From: Antennarius striatus
Lineage: Eukaryota; Chordata; Actinopteri; Lophiiformes; Antennariidae
Assembly: GCF_040054535.1 (NCBI RefSeq)
Contig: NC_090796.1
Location: 14,101,501-14,165,500, forward strand
Reading direction: 5' to 3'
DNA: 64,000 bases
This document shows positions 22,201-35,469 of the stretch, piece after piece. Below the pieces are notes generated by a model. It was not told the origin of the DNA. It saw nothing but the letters and a program-made list of their open reading frames with translations, and ran no database searches. Within the stretch, counting starts at the first letter, position 1; the number at the start of each line of letters is the position of its first letter. Position numbers and translations under genes: made by a program.

Positions 22201-25200
22201 ATGCTTAACAGGTACACGTCAACTACAGTAAGATTAGCCAAGCAGAATTTATTTTCTAGTAATTTTATGTTAATTCCATGAATTTATGAATCATACATGT
22301 CATCTCAGGAGGGGCCAGAACCTCAATCCGTATCGAGCCGCCCAGAACAAAAGACCGAAAAGGGCAAGATGAGGCTTCTTTTCAGTCGTTTTTCAAAGAT
22401 CATCATTAAAAAACATTATTTATTGTGATAACTTAATGAACTCCAGAGGGATTGCTCGAATGCCAAGCAGCTCAGCGTCACTCCAAAGCATAGATTTGTT
22501 TGGTTTGACATATTTACAATAGAAACTGCTGAAGGGCAAACTGTCTGAACCGGATGACGTGAGAGTGGGGCGATGAGGTCACGGAGTCAACGCAAAGACG
22601 CCGCGCAGGAACTGCTTTGACGTCTTACGAATGTTTCGCTTATACTGACGCGCGTATTTGTTCTTTTAAACCCTAAACTTGTCGTCAACCTTCTCTCTCT
22701 TTTCCTTACTTCACTTCCTTTTAAGCTCAGATACAACTTACAATCAAATGCTCAGATAAATTCTCCTGGAATATTTTGAAACTGCATGAAATTTGTGTAT
22801 TTTGTCCTACATTGCCACTAAAATTGTAACCTTGACAATGAAATCATGTATTAACCCTTGATCGACCCTTGGAAGGCCCATGTGACCTTTACAATTTTGA
22901 TATATGACAGGAAGACGGCGTCACACAGATGACTGACTGTCTGACTGTCTCTGTGGTGTAAATGCCACCGCCGCCGTTTTTCCACCCGTGTAAAGCGGTG
23001 CTGTTGCACCTTTAGGACACTTCCTATTTCTGTATAAATTACACAAAGGTGCGACAGAGGTCGTGGTTCATCTGGATAGGTCGCACCAACGATGGTTTGA
23101 CATGTGAGGCGATTCGTAGAGCAGCTAGTCATAGTTAGCGGCTAACTCGAGGTAGACGATCTCCGATTGGGCAGACAAGAGGACAATCGCTGTCTAATGG
23201 TTTTCTCAGTGTGAATAAATGATCCCAGAGTAGAGAGCTAATTCAAGTTCTATTTCTAAAACTCCAGCTCATCATACCCATCAGTGCCAAGATATTGCTT
23301 CAAACACTCATCTACAGATCCACATTAATGGCCCAAGTTTGAACGTTACAACAGCCGGACATGTCGCCAATCATATTTTACAGAAAGACGCCAGAGTTGT
23401 GAGGTCCTGAGGCCCGAGGAGACAAAGACCAAACGTGGCACCGATGTCGGTCTGTGAGGAGGACCAGACTTCTCCTTTCACAGCAGGACCTCGCCTGCTC
23501 TGCCCAATGACATGATAGATGAACGGCACTACCGGCTGGCTAGCGCCCGCTTGTCAAGACAAATGGGATGCAAAAGCCCACCAATCAGAGACGAGAAGAC
23601 CCCGTCGTCCGCAGGGCTGCAGGGGGTGGGGGGGGGGGGGTGGGGGTGAGTAATTTATCAGGGGTTTGAATATATCATCGGGATTGAAGCGAACGTAAGT
23701 GGAGTCAGAGGGAAAAGGATGACGTCTGTACGGGGCTCGGCGTGGAGGTCCAACACACCGTGGGAGGAAATGGGAAAGCAGGTTTTTTTATTTTTCATTA
23801 TGACTAAATGAATACTGATGAATTCAACAAGTCATCCTTTTTAACACGCAATCTATATTTGAAAACTGCTGGAAATAGATGGCTCTTCTGTTTCACGAGG
23901 TGTAGAAACAGCACGACAGGACGGAGAGATTAAGAATTGCACAACAGCCCCCTGCTTTACTTTCACAAACTTATACAAAGTCCTCATAAAAGCTCAGCTT
24001 ATGGCCACATAAATGAGGATGAGTCTTAGCTGAGTACGGTCACACCCCACTCTGCAGCGATGTGTATATTCCTGAAGACATTTATGACTCTCAGTAATGG
24101 ATTGTGGCCTGTTAAGATCCCCTAACTGTTCCTCTTTACTGCCAAGCAGATTTGGCACAGATATTTTCTCTTGAGAGCCGTACGGTTTTAGTAAAGTGCT
24201 GCGACCAGATTTGAGCGCCTCCCCCCCAAAAAGAAAAACCCTGGCGTTTTTCACTTTTTCCTCATTTCTGCCCATCAGTGATAGAAATTCCCCATCTCTG
24301 CTTTTACTTAAATATACTCTGAATATGAAATAATATTTATTTTTTTTGCATCGATTTGGGAGCTCGGCGGCTCAAAGGACGATCTGTTTTATGCACTCAC
24401 ACCGATTCTACCAAATATGTACCTTCTCACATGCTTTTCGCTAACGCCGTACATTCATGCACATCATGAAAACAAACACGTCCTCACGCCGACTGGAAGG
24501 TCCATTCATCAGTTTGTTTATATCAATAATTTCACATAATTACAACTCTGTTTTGTCAGAGTCCGTGGAGTTGGAGAGCAAATACTTTCTCTTGGCTCGG
24601 AGTTCTATTTCTCACTCCAGGAAGAAGGAGGTGAGAAATGGAGGGTTCGTGAATAATGCCTCCTGCCACTGGCACAAGAGGGACAAGATTAATTTCCTTG
24701 CACAAACATGGAGCCCTTTTTTGGATTAATCTCACATTTGTAATTTGGTAATTGCATGGCTTGGACAGTGGGATATACAGCTAATGAGATTTTCACGTGC
24801 TCTTTGGACCCCGGCCTCACTCAGCTCAAGATAATCTTTGCTTTGCTCATAAGTAGGAGTATTTCTCTTCCCATTTCAGTGAGTAAATAATGGTAGAATT
24901 ATAAAAAATCTAAATATTTTTATGATGATGTCACAATTTTTGACGTTTTTTTTTATTTATGACAAATTAAAAAATAAAAAAAGATAAAGAGCAAGAACAA
25001 GCCACAAGGCAGACACTCAATGGGTGACTTCTCCTTATTGTGATAAATTCAGCTTCTGTAATTTGAGTCAGATCCACTTACGCCGCCCCGCTGCAATATC
25101 CAACAGACGACGGCGTGTATGACCTGCATCTGAAAATAGACCCAAACAAACACACAAATCACTTCCTGATACGTGGTCCAGTCGGTTCAGGAAATTACCG

Positions 25201-25300
25201 AGCCTCTACTCAATTTTGCTTCCTTCATCTTTGTTAGGAACCAATGGGTTTGGATTTCAAGATGGATTATCGGTGAAATAAAATCACATTAATAACACAT
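16280..25300. other. Intergenic; no gene recognised
   Basis: About 9 kb with no convincing exon on either strand. A C-run at 20,840-20,855, a G-run near 23,626-23,641 and AT-rich low-complexity sequence at 21,280-21,490 are the only compositional features. The longest open frames (60-132 codons) have no recognisable domain and unbalanced composition. Confidence 0.55.
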
Positions 25301-25307
25301 TAATGAC

Positions 25308-25344
25308 AATTTTGTAGTTCATCATGTAGATGAACTACAAAATT
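25308..25344. repeat. Perfect 16-bp inverted repeat with 5-nt loop
   Basis: The left arm AATTTTGTAGTTCATC (25308-25323) is the exact reverse complement of the right arm at 25329-25344, around ATGTA. No transposon ends or target duplication are visible around it. Confidence 0.9.
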
Positions 25345-28300
25345 AACTTTTTGCCTAAATTTGCCTTTTTTTTTCATTTTTTTTTCAGTGCAATTACTTG
25401 TTGATGTCACGCGCCAGTAGGTACGATATCACTAACAATGTGCTGGAAAATGAAACGTTCGTCTACTTGTTTATGAACATCATCATTTATGTGCAATGAC
25501 AAAAAAAAAAAGAAAGAAAAGGTGTTGAAAACTAAAAAAAAAAAGAAAAAAAAGAAAAACTTCGCATTCCATCCATGCATCCAAGTCAAGCGATTGGTCC
25601 CATATTGTCGTCAAAAAGGCAGAAGTGTTGTTTTTATTTTCACGCTCCAGCAGAAGACAGGGAAGTGAAGGGAGAGGCGGTGAAAACGACCATGACCAGA
25701 ACCGTACTTTGTAGCTGTGACTTTCATTGCCTCGCATATCATTTTGAAACCGTCCACAAAGCACTTTCTTTTCTGGACACTTGAACCAATTTAGCGGGCT
25801 TTCATCTCCTGCTCTGCCTAACACCCCCCACCACCCCACCCCCTGTTTGCTCCATCCAATCTGGATTTCATTTTGCTCCCCATCTCTCATATTGAATAAT
25901 GCCTTTGTAGTCGCTCTCTTCCCACCCGTCATGTCCAATATTTAATATGCACCCAGCGACAGGCTGAGGAAGTAACCGAGAATGTTACACGCCAGTTATT
26001 GGCCCAGAGAACTAATATACAAGGTCAGATGATTGGATGGGTTTCTGAACTGTGACCTGAAATACAAGAAGCAATCATGTCTTTAATGGAACACAATAAC
26101 GTGAAGAATGTCATTGTCGAATTCACGAGACTGAAACAAGAAACCAAGTTTGAACCGGAGCCCCCAAAGGGACCCCGGCGGTGCCAGAATGCATTTTTAC
26201 CAGCATGAAATGAAAAAGCCAAACCTACTGACTTACAAATAGGGTGTGAAACAGAAACGTGAAATATATCACCTCACGGCTAAAGCCTCCGTGCGGGGGC
26301 CCGCGGGTAGCAGCGTTAATGGTGGCATGTTCCATTCGTGCACATCTGGTTCACATGATCAAGCAGCCCATTAATTCTACCCCCCCCCCCCAAAAAAAAA
26401 AAACAGGGAGCAAAACGGTCCGATAAGTCACCGCACAACACTTAGAGGTGAGAGGTGCGATCTGTGATCGGGATGGAAACAGAAGCGTCTCCCTGCCAAA
26501 TGTAGTATAAAAGAAACATTCAAAGGTTTTAGGGTTTCAGTACTTAAAAGTTATCAACTTGATTTGTCGCGATGGAAAATAACGTTTCCAAATATCAATA
26601 AATTGGTTTTGATCGATGCGTTAAACTTTACATTTTTATTTAAATACTAAGCAATAAATTCTCAATTGTTTTCCGCCCACACAGACACTCACATTAATTC
26701 AAAAATCGTATTTCTAATAAAAATAATAACGTGCAGGAGTTTGCGTCCTGTTTCTTCAGTCAACACGGAACTCTCCGAAGTAATTGATGAGCTCTAGAAA
26801 CGTGGCGACATCTGTTCAATGGGGGAAAGAAACAGAACAAGCGGAGGGCTTGTAAACAAGCCAACTTTGCGGTCGGATATCAGAACCGCTTTATTTTGGA
26901 TCGACGCTGAAAAATGAAGGCGAATAGAAACAGCACCCGAATAATCCTTCATTGCACAAGGAAAAAAAGTCCGACCAGGAAGTTGGATGTTTAAAAACAG
27001 ACAGTTTCTTTTTTTGTGTGTGTGTGTAACACCTGAGCTCTTTTTGACCTGAACTGTGCTTTAATCTACCTGAAAGGACTTTCAGAATGTCGAACTTCTC
27101 AGTTCAGGCCCCCAGACAGACAGAGACAGGATGGGTGAAAGACTTCAGGCCAGAGGAGGAAGTAGCCGGAGCCAAATGTACCATTTGGAGATCTTTTTTG
27201 CGTTCCTCTCGCCAGCAAATATTTAAGCCCAATTAAAGGGAAGACTGTGTTCAGGTTTGTGCTCGAATGAAGCATGAAAGAACCAGACTGACAAAGACGG
27301 CTGAGGAGACAGAGAGATTACAATTTTTCCAGGAAACCTAATCATTGGTAAGTCGCTCACATCCATCAACACATCTTTGGACGACACCCTTCTTCCCTGG
27401 ACCGGCCTGCAGGAGAGAAAATACCACATTTAATGGCGATGCAGAATACGGTCAGGGGATGGGAGTGCTTTAGAGGAAATGGCCTATGATAGCTTGTTCT
27501 CTTTTTTTTTTTTTTTTTTTGTTTGCCTGGTTCTTCGCCGAACGAGAGCACATTTTTAAGAGCAGACACATCATTAGTCTGACATTCGGATGGCTACGCG
27601 CCGCTGCATGGAATGACAGTGTGTCAAGGCGTGATGGACCACACATGTTGCTCCTGACCCAGGCGGTACAACACGGCTGCAACACGTTCCGTCTCTCCAG
27701 ATGCCCTTCCCCAATCGCCCTCTGGAGCAGGCAGAAACTAATGGGATTCAGACAACGGCTGCAGCCGCGATGATAGACAGAGATTTATATAGAAGGATGA
27801 GTGGGTAGAGTGATGGAGTTGTCTGCAGCAGATCCAGTCCCCACATCTGTCCAGTTCTACTTGGCAGCACTTCTGAGCAATTCGACTGGGGGAGAGATAT
27901 GCAGGTGTGTGTGTGTTTTTTTGTGTGTTTTTTTCCCCCAAACAGATGCATCAAGCTAAGCCGAGCCAGGCAGCAGACGGGCGACGGTGTCAGATGCATG
28001 AAAAAATATTTTTGCTCAGTCCCAAGCTGTGCATTTTGTTTTTAAAAAGTGTTCCAACAAAGTAGCTGTTTTGCATTTTTATTTTTTATTTTTTGCAAAC
28101 CAGCTCGTCGTCTTTGTTTTGCCTTCACAGCGGAACCGAGTCGCCCCGATGCCCTTGGGAACGGAGAAACAAAACTTCACGCATAATTGGAATACTCAAA
28201 CGTACTCGCTGGAAATACACTTCAATGTGCACGGTTTGGCTCAACAAGTCCTCAAACTGAACAGCAAAACTCGCCATCGTCGTGACGTCGTCTCTCGTCT

Positions 28301-28356
28301 CACGCTGCACCACACAAACAAGGCAAAAATACCAGCAGGGTGAAGGAAATTTGCGA
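25345..28356. other. Intergenic; no gene recognised
   Basis: Contains A/T homopolymers (25,501-25,557; T-run at about 27,501-27,520), a C/A run at 26,381-26,402 and a short (GT)n at 27,017-27,028. Two frames of 95 and 151 codons cross low-complexity sequence and look spurious. Confidence 0.55.
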
Positions 28357-28358
28357 TA

Positions 28359-28787
28359 CAGTAGTGCCTTGACATATGAGTTTAATTCGTTCTGTGACCG
28401 AGCTCCTAAGTCAATCTGCTGGTATCTCAAACGAATTTTGTGCATTTAAATTAACTAGAAATAATTTTAATCTACTCCAACCTTGTCAAAATGCCCCAAA
28501 CTCCTCTAAATTATATAAAAAAAACATATTTTTTACCAACCAATAGATATGTATACCTTTCCTGTGCATAATTTATTACATACATTTATTACATCGCAAG
28601 AACTCACCAGCTACGTCTTTACTCTGCATAACTCGCGGTAAAGAATGAGATTTGGTCTCAGTTCATGTCGTACCCGTTTGCCAACACGAAGCACGACTCG
28701 TATCTCGGATTTCTGTTCGTATCTCGTTTGAAAATATGGAACGAGCGACGGTTTGTATCTCGAAAAACTTGCATGTCGAGTCACTCA
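28359..28787. mobile_element. Miniature DNA transposon (pogo/Tigger-like), decayed
   Basis: The left end is TA-CAGTAGTGCCTTGACATATGAG. The right end, reverse-complemented, reads TTTGAGTGACTCGACATGCAAG, an imperfect terminal inverted repeat. The interior repeats CTCGTATCTC-type words and TTCGTTCTGTGACC, typical of a dispersed vertebrate repeat that starts CAGT and has TA flanks. No transposase frame is present, so it would be non-autonomous. The right boundary is uncertain by about 10 bp. Confidence 0.6.
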
Positions 28788-28789
28788 AA

Positions 28790-30520
28790 TGTTAAAGGTA
28801 CCGCTCGACTTTCCTTGATCAATTTTTATTATTATAAATGTTGATCAAATACCCCAGCCCTGTGATTGCTCAAAGATGCCCGTGGTGGTGCTTTTATCTA
28901 CAAAAACACAGATGATCATTGAGGTGCTCTCCGCCATCCTTTGAGCAGCTGGATTAGGGTGGAAAGTCACGCCACCCCCTCGTACCTGCCTCTGCTGCTG
29001 GGGAGGAAACAGGAAATGCTCGTCATGGCAGGGCTTCTTTGTACCCATTGGGAGATAATGGGGCAGCGTGCAGCGAGGCGGGGATGCGCCCCAGGTCATC
29101 TTCCACATCAGCACATGGCACCACAACCACACTGTCTGGACAGGAAGTAGCTTTTCCTGTCACCCCCCCCCCCACACACACACCTCCCTCTTATTCGTCT
29201 GCATCCCGGTTCTTCTAACTGTACACATACAAGTTTATTGCTCAGATTTAATGTGATTTTCCCACTGATTCTGCAGTAAAACTTGTGTGTGACATGAAAT
29301 GGAATGGAATAATATAAGAGGTCAGGGTTTCATTATCCCTCACACGTCTCATGGATAAAAACAATGACATGTTAGGAATATAAATTCGACCTGTACCGCA
29401 CAGATTGCCTCCAGTCTGATGTCGTTCTCGCAGGCGGCGGCGCCACAGATTTGTCCCATGGAGCTGTGTGATCCATGGATCCATCTCATTGGTATTGCAG
29501 CAACAACAGGCAAACCCATTCAAAAAAAAAAAAAAAAGGCTAGGGCTCACAGACAGCTTTGTGTGCTGCCTTCATCGCATCCAGACATCTCAACACTGTC
29601 AGGTGACAATTTGAATTTGAATCAAACCGCAAATTCTCTTTCTAAACGTGTTTGCACATGTTATTTCACTTTTAGTTATTTTGAATATTTTTTTTATTTT
29701 TTTTATTTTTTATATACCACTGACAGATTTATTCTGTAACGTTTTACTTGATTTAATGTCAGCCACACATACAGTCTTGTCTAAACAAGGCCACCGGGTG
29801 ATCGTTTGTTCACTTCTTCTCTTCTGCTCGGCGTTTCTCTACACCCTGGAACAAATTAATTGCACATTCTTTTATGTCAAACGGCACTAAAGATTCAGCC
29901 TGGAGGTGATTAACTGTGTAACAACCGCAGCTTTTGAATCAACGACATATTTTTCTTTCACATAAACATGCCACTTTTTTTGGTTTTGACTCATTTTCCA
30001 TTGGCAACATTTTGACAGCATCAGAGTTCACTGAATGTGATGGTCAGCTTCCTAACTACAAGTTTATTTGAATATTTAGTTTAGACTGAAGCTTGCTTCT
30101 TTTAAACTTTATAAATGTGTATACATGATTAACATCGGCACAACATTCATTATCCTTTAAACCCCGTTTTGGTCTCCTCAAACTCACAGTTGGTATTACT
30201 CTGGCTTTTATGCCACAAAATTTACAAAACACTCAAATAATTTCTGATTACAACCATAATTCACCCTGAATTACAAAATAAGATGATTAACGTGTCTGTA
30301 GAAGAACCTCAACTTCACAAAAAATCATTTTGATTCCAAACTTGCTGCAGCCATCGAGGGTTTGACCCTAACTGTGTGTTTTAATTACCTGCTATTGGGT
30401 TTTCTTCTATAAAAAACAAAACAAAGCAGACATTCACAATGAATGCCTTCATTATAGAAACTGGGGGGCATCACTCAAGACCCTATCTCTGACACCTTAT
30501 TTGCACTCACATACCTCAGG

Positions 30521-30555
<35 letters not shown>

Positions 30556-31503
30556 ACTATAAATCACACCTGTAGACTTGAAAGCTGACCAAAAAAAAAT
30601 AAAATAAAAGTGTCTTTCTTCTGTCTTTCTTTCTTGTTTTTGAAGCTACACCTCCAGTTCAGTCGATGTGTTGGAGCATCAGTGGGGGGGGGGGCCGTGA
30701 TGCCAACATGGAGGTTCTTGAAAATGCAAGGCGGAGGTGACGAGCGTGCCACGGAGGGACGTCCGCTGTGATGTATTGTCCAGGTGCCGCATTGAAATTC
30801 TCCTGCCAGCGTTCTCCTGCCACAGCCTGAGAGGCATGTGATGAATATCCCTCTATGTCACAGACATAAGTGCTGCCATACATTACGGCAACACATTGGA
30901 CACCACCTGACACAAATGTGTTTCGATGACGGCTCATCTTTCTTCCTAATCATCGCTCCCTTTCTCTTTTTTTTTCTCCTTCCTTCAATGTGCCTTACAC
31001 CTTTGGACAAACAGGTTAAAAATATCATCCAATCACAAGACTGAGTGGTTGACGCACGAGACGGGTTTGATTTCTTGTAACGTTGAGCTCAGGAAGAACA
31101 ACCAGAGTGTCAAAATCTAAAACACACCTGCCTCGTATTAACGAAGACGTCCCTCGGAACATCCAGGCCCAGATCGGCCCGTCGTCTTGATATCATCAGT
31201 CTGAAATAAACAGATAACACCCTTAGTGTCTCTCGCAGGTAACACGTCTGCACTGATGTCATTTTAAACTTTCCCTCTGTATGACCTGGGGGGGGGGGTT
31301 TGGTCTACGTCTCTACAGCTGGGAGCTATTTAACTGACATCAGACACACGATCAGGTAACAAGGGTTATCCACCATCGTGACATCAGCTGACCTCACGTT
31401 GGTCTGACCCGCTAAAGACCCGACCGGACGACTCTTTCAATCAAAGTCGGATTTTTGTGAAGTTGCTTCAAAAATTTGCAGCAATTTTGTGAATAATAAG
31501 TAC
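28790..31503. other. Intergenic; no gene recognised
   Basis: Holds a C-run plus (CA)n at 29,163-29,186, an A-run at 29,521-29,537 and a CA microsatellite at 30,522-30,553. No exon recognised. Confidence 0.55.
30522..30553. repeat. (CA)n microsatellite
   Basis: About 16 uninterrupted CA units. Confidence 0.95.
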
Positions 31504-31506
31504 CTA

Positions 31507-31708
31507 CAAGCAAACCTTGGTTTTTGAACGCTTTAGACATTGTGTCATATAAATGACATTACGAATTAACATATTAACCAGAGCGGTTAAGAGCGGATTA
31601 AGACCATTTACATTAATTGTAACGGGAAAAATGTATTTGGAATTCGAACAAATCGCTATTCGAACAGCCTTCAGGAATGAATTGTGGTCGGAAACCGTGG
31701 TTTGCCTG
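31507..31708. mobile_element. Miniature TA-flanked DNA transposon, about 200 bp
   Basis: The ends are CAAGCAAACCTTGGTTTTTG and, at the right, GGAAACCGTGGTTTGCCTG, whose complement reads CAGGCAAACCACGGTTTCC. This is an imperfect inverted repeat of about 19 bp flanked by TA on both sides. TA duplication and CAG/CTG tips fit a pogo/Tigger-type Tc1/mariner derivative. There is no coding capacity. Confidence 0.72.
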
Positions 31709-31710
31709 TA

Positions 31711-34700
31711 TCAATAAAATACCTGGTGAGTGTGTGCAGGTTGTGGTAATAGGTTGACGAAAATCTGCTGGAAAGGACACATTTTCCATAACAATTATAC
31801 ATACTATGGTAGAAATAACAAGTAGTGGCTTTTATGATGAATTTGAAGGATCATAATTGCAATTTTGCTACTTTTAAACCACAGTTTTTGACTTATTTTG
31901 TTATGCAGTAATTATATTGCAGTCACTAATAGAGAGAACTTTAAATTTAAGTCAAAATAAGACCTCTTCATCTCATTATTTTCTTACCCTGGCAGAATAG
32001 AGTCCTGCAAAGGAGCAAAAACTCGTCCTGAGATCCACGTTTTGGGGCTTCGAGCTGCAACGGTATGAAACGCGGCCCACCCAGCTTTAACCGCGGCTCA
32101 GAAACACATCAGCATGACAAAGCAGGAGGCCGAATTACAGCACACATCCTACTGCCGTTAATTACAGTGGGAGGAGGAGGAGGTCTCTTCTAATTACAAA
32201 GAAGGGCTGACAAAGCCAATGCATCCCAGAGAGAACAGGGAGAATGAGGCCTCCTTCTTCCACTCTCTGTGGTTTGGCTCAGGATGCCGACCCACCGCTT
32301 CTCTCTCCCTACTCCCCCACCCCCTACCACCCCAACCTGCCGCTGTGCGTGGCGGCTGATGGGGCTACCGTTTTTCCAGTAAGCCAGGAACACGCTGCTC
32401 GGTTTGAAGCCTGATTATAACCTGAAGCTCTCAGGACTGTGGTCGGAGGTGTGCTGTAAAAGACGTGCAGGTCAGGGCATTCTTTGACTCACTAATGCTC
32501 AGAAGTTTCCCATTATATCACTCAAACATGTTATGATAATATACTTTTTTTTACTTGATGAGTCTGCTCTCATCCCGGTGGACATGGTGGTCCAGGATGC
32601 GTCAGCTGGTCTTTGAGAGGTGGCGGTGGTGTTTGGGAGGGGTATGGGGGTTCGCGTGACTCCAAGTTTTTAAAAACATACCCAAGGCTCACCCAGCGTT
32701 TTTTAATTACACGTTGTGACTCAGCGGACTGACTTTGGACTGGCAAAACATGCACCCGTTGGGTTTCGTGCAGACTTTAAGGGTCTGTGAACCCGTCGGC
32801 TGTGAGACGGATGCAGATGCTGACCAGTAGCTTCGTTAAAACCATCTGATTTCTGCCGACGTATCTTCAAAATGACACATCAGAGCTGCAATGTCTTCAC
32901 CTCCAACCCTAATCTTAGTGTTTCCTTGTGCAAATTTTCCCTGTTGTCCTTTCAGCAACTTCTCCATCATTCCCTACCGCCTCTCTTCTCTCTCTGTCTT
33001 TCTTTCAAGCAGTAGGACGTCAACACATTCCATCTTCAGAGCGCAGGGGGGTGGGGGCTTTGTGATATGGGTTAATGGATGGGCAGGATGAAGCATTGTG
33101 TCCTGCTGTCGGAGATCGCCATTTGTTCCGTGTGCGATCAATGTGGGGATCCATGACTGGTGCCTGCTGGAGATGATGGACTAATGTTTCACCACAAACC
33201 ACAAGGAACTGTCAGTGGGGAAACACATCGTATCACCACATCGATTCTGCCTTAATTTTACATTTCCTCTAGCGAAATACTTCCATCCTTTGAGCTGAAA
33301 AGAGGCCCCGTCTGAATTTCACGACACTTTAATGTCAGTTTGAAGTAAAACAACAACAGATGTTAATTTGATCCTTAGTGGATTGATGATGGCACACGTA
33401 AGAAGGAATTCATAATCCCTAATGGTGTTTGCACCCTTGGGGACTTAATGAAGAATATTTCCCACAAAACACGAAACAGTGACTATAAACAGTCGCTTAA
33501 GGTGGAACTGACGCAGTCATCCAGGATATAACACCCTGGCCTGGAGGTTAGACAGCTGTATGACATAAAACACGCTTATTAATTGCTTTTGTTGGAGTAT
33601 GATATCCACTCCTGGCCTGAATGTTTCACCGAGCTTAAGGGACATTCAAGTTTTAATAGGAAATGTTGGGCTGATATTATTATCCTCGTATATCTGCTTC
33701 TGTTGGAAATTCATGCTCGGGCCATAAAGTGATCAGTTGCGTCTGGAGTCTTTCTTTCTCCTGGCTGTACAGCGCCAGTTGTCGAAACATGAATGGTATG
33801 CGACCCGTCATTTTATTGTGAAAAATGTCAACACAAACCGGTCGGGGAAGATGGTTTGTCAAACCTACAGGATGGGTCCGATCTCTGGTTTCTGCCTGTT
33901 AAAAGACGGTGTTTTTATTGGGAATCGTTGGGTGTTTTGAAATTATAGAAATGAAATTGACTGGATTCAACAAACCAGAATGAATAGACGCCTGAAACAC
34001 GACTGGCAGGACAGAGTTCTTAAGCATGAAACTGAAACAAAGAGCTGAAAGGCGCTAAAATGTTTCACTTAGCTGAAGTGAAAAGCTGAACTAAGAAGAC
34101 TGCTTTATTTCTATCGAACCGTGATCTATTAATTTAGGGACACTTCATTAAGAGGAAGTTTTTTTCAGGAGCTTCTAGATCACAGTCCCATTGGGGAAAC
34201 TTCCCAGTCCGACAACAGTCTGGTCCGCTGAGCAGCTCCAGCGGAGCAGCTGTGGTTCAGGACTTTGCTTTGGCATCTCTGGGGCAAAAAAAAAAAAAAA
34301 AAAGGGTAAAAGGGGTTGATATTTTACTTTCCCCAAATTCCCCTGCAGGTCTGGGGACTGAACAAACATCCTCCCAGTCACAAGCCACCAGTCTAGATTC
34401 TTTTCTTTTTTTTCTGGAGGAGCTTAAAGTCTTTGCCCAGATTGACGTAATGCTCACTAGAGCACACGTTTCTTAAATCTCTACAGCGGCGGTGGGGAGT
34501 AAAATGTCATATTAACCACTAGTCATATTGGGTAGAAATATGAGAGTAAGACCCCGGTTGGCAAATTCCATAATTTTAATCTCAGAAATGTCTGGAGTTG
34601 TTTTCATCCAATCGCGAGTGGAGATCAAATAATTGGCCCCTGGGTTTGGGGTGGGGTTGGGGGGTACGGCGGTCTTCAGTTTGCTTCATTCTGCCAACAC

Positions 34701-35088
34701 GTGAACAGCTTCTTTCGGTCGTGAACCGCAGAGATAGTTCCGACGCCTTGGCCTCTTCACCACCTGTTCCCTCCTTCAGATGGTCACCCAGCTGTCCAAC
34801 AAAGGGGGCAAGAAGAGCTATCAGGTCATGCGAGAACCGTGTCACATGACCCCCCCCCCCCGAAAAATCAAAGAAACCGTGCGCCCGCGCTCGTTGCTCC
34901 TCCCCGGGGGTCCGTCCGCCTTTTGGGATTTGACACACCCCGTGACAGCCGGATTTCTCAAAGCTACCGTGCAGAATCAGGATCCGCGTGGGGCGTTGGA
35001 TGGAGGGTATCCGAGCTACCAGGCTTTTGTTTATCTTTATTTCGTCTCGCGCCATTATCTCATCGAAGAAAGAGGTTTGAGTTTAATT
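31711..35088. other. Intergenic; no gene recognised
   Basis: Contains an A-run at 34,287-34,304 and a C-run at 34,850-34,861. A 157-codon minus-strand frame at 34,582-35,055 overlaps plus-strand frames and has no domain; its length is explained by GC-rich sequence with few stops. Confidence 0.5.
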
Positions 35089-35089
35089 T

Positions 35090-35465
35090 GACGTGCAGCG
35101 ACCCGTTTGCTCGCACGCCATCAGCTGTCTGTCCGTACGGCGTAAACTCTCAGATTTAAAAGCATGGCTTATTCCTATTAAATTACAATCCCTACTGTCC
35201 CCCCTTATCTCCCACCTCCAACGTGTGCAGTTATTCACATTTATGAATTTAAAATGCTTCATACTTGTCATTAAACATGGCATCCTGCCATCACCTTGTA
35301 GAGCCCTGATTGAGTATTACAGTTCCGTCACCTCAAGCTGCCCCTTGTTAGGTAAAGTAAATTTTACTAATGCCTGCCGTGGGCTAATGCCTTCTTTTAC
35401 AAGCCTAATAAGAATAATGGCTCGTCATAAATTCTGAGTCATCCTGATCTTATGAGACAGGCCGT
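35090..35465. other. Candidate conserved non-coding element
   Basis: About 375 bp of high-complexity, moderately AT-rich sequence without homopolymers. It carries several homeodomain-type cores (TTAAAT, ATTAAA, TAAT near 35,177, 35,268, 35,367, 35,385 and 35,407) and no coding frame. It differs from the repeat-laden flanks. The call rests on appearance only; alignment to other fish is needed. Confidence 0.25.
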
Positions 35466-35469
35466 AAAT

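Noticed and set aside
25483..25938. 151-codon minus-strand open frame
   Set aside because: The C-terminus is a poly-Phe/Leu stretch from an A-rich tract; no family resemblance.
34582..35055. 157-codon minus-strand open frame
   Set aside because: No domain, no splice context, and overlapping plus-strand frames in the same GC-rich interval; explained by low stop density.
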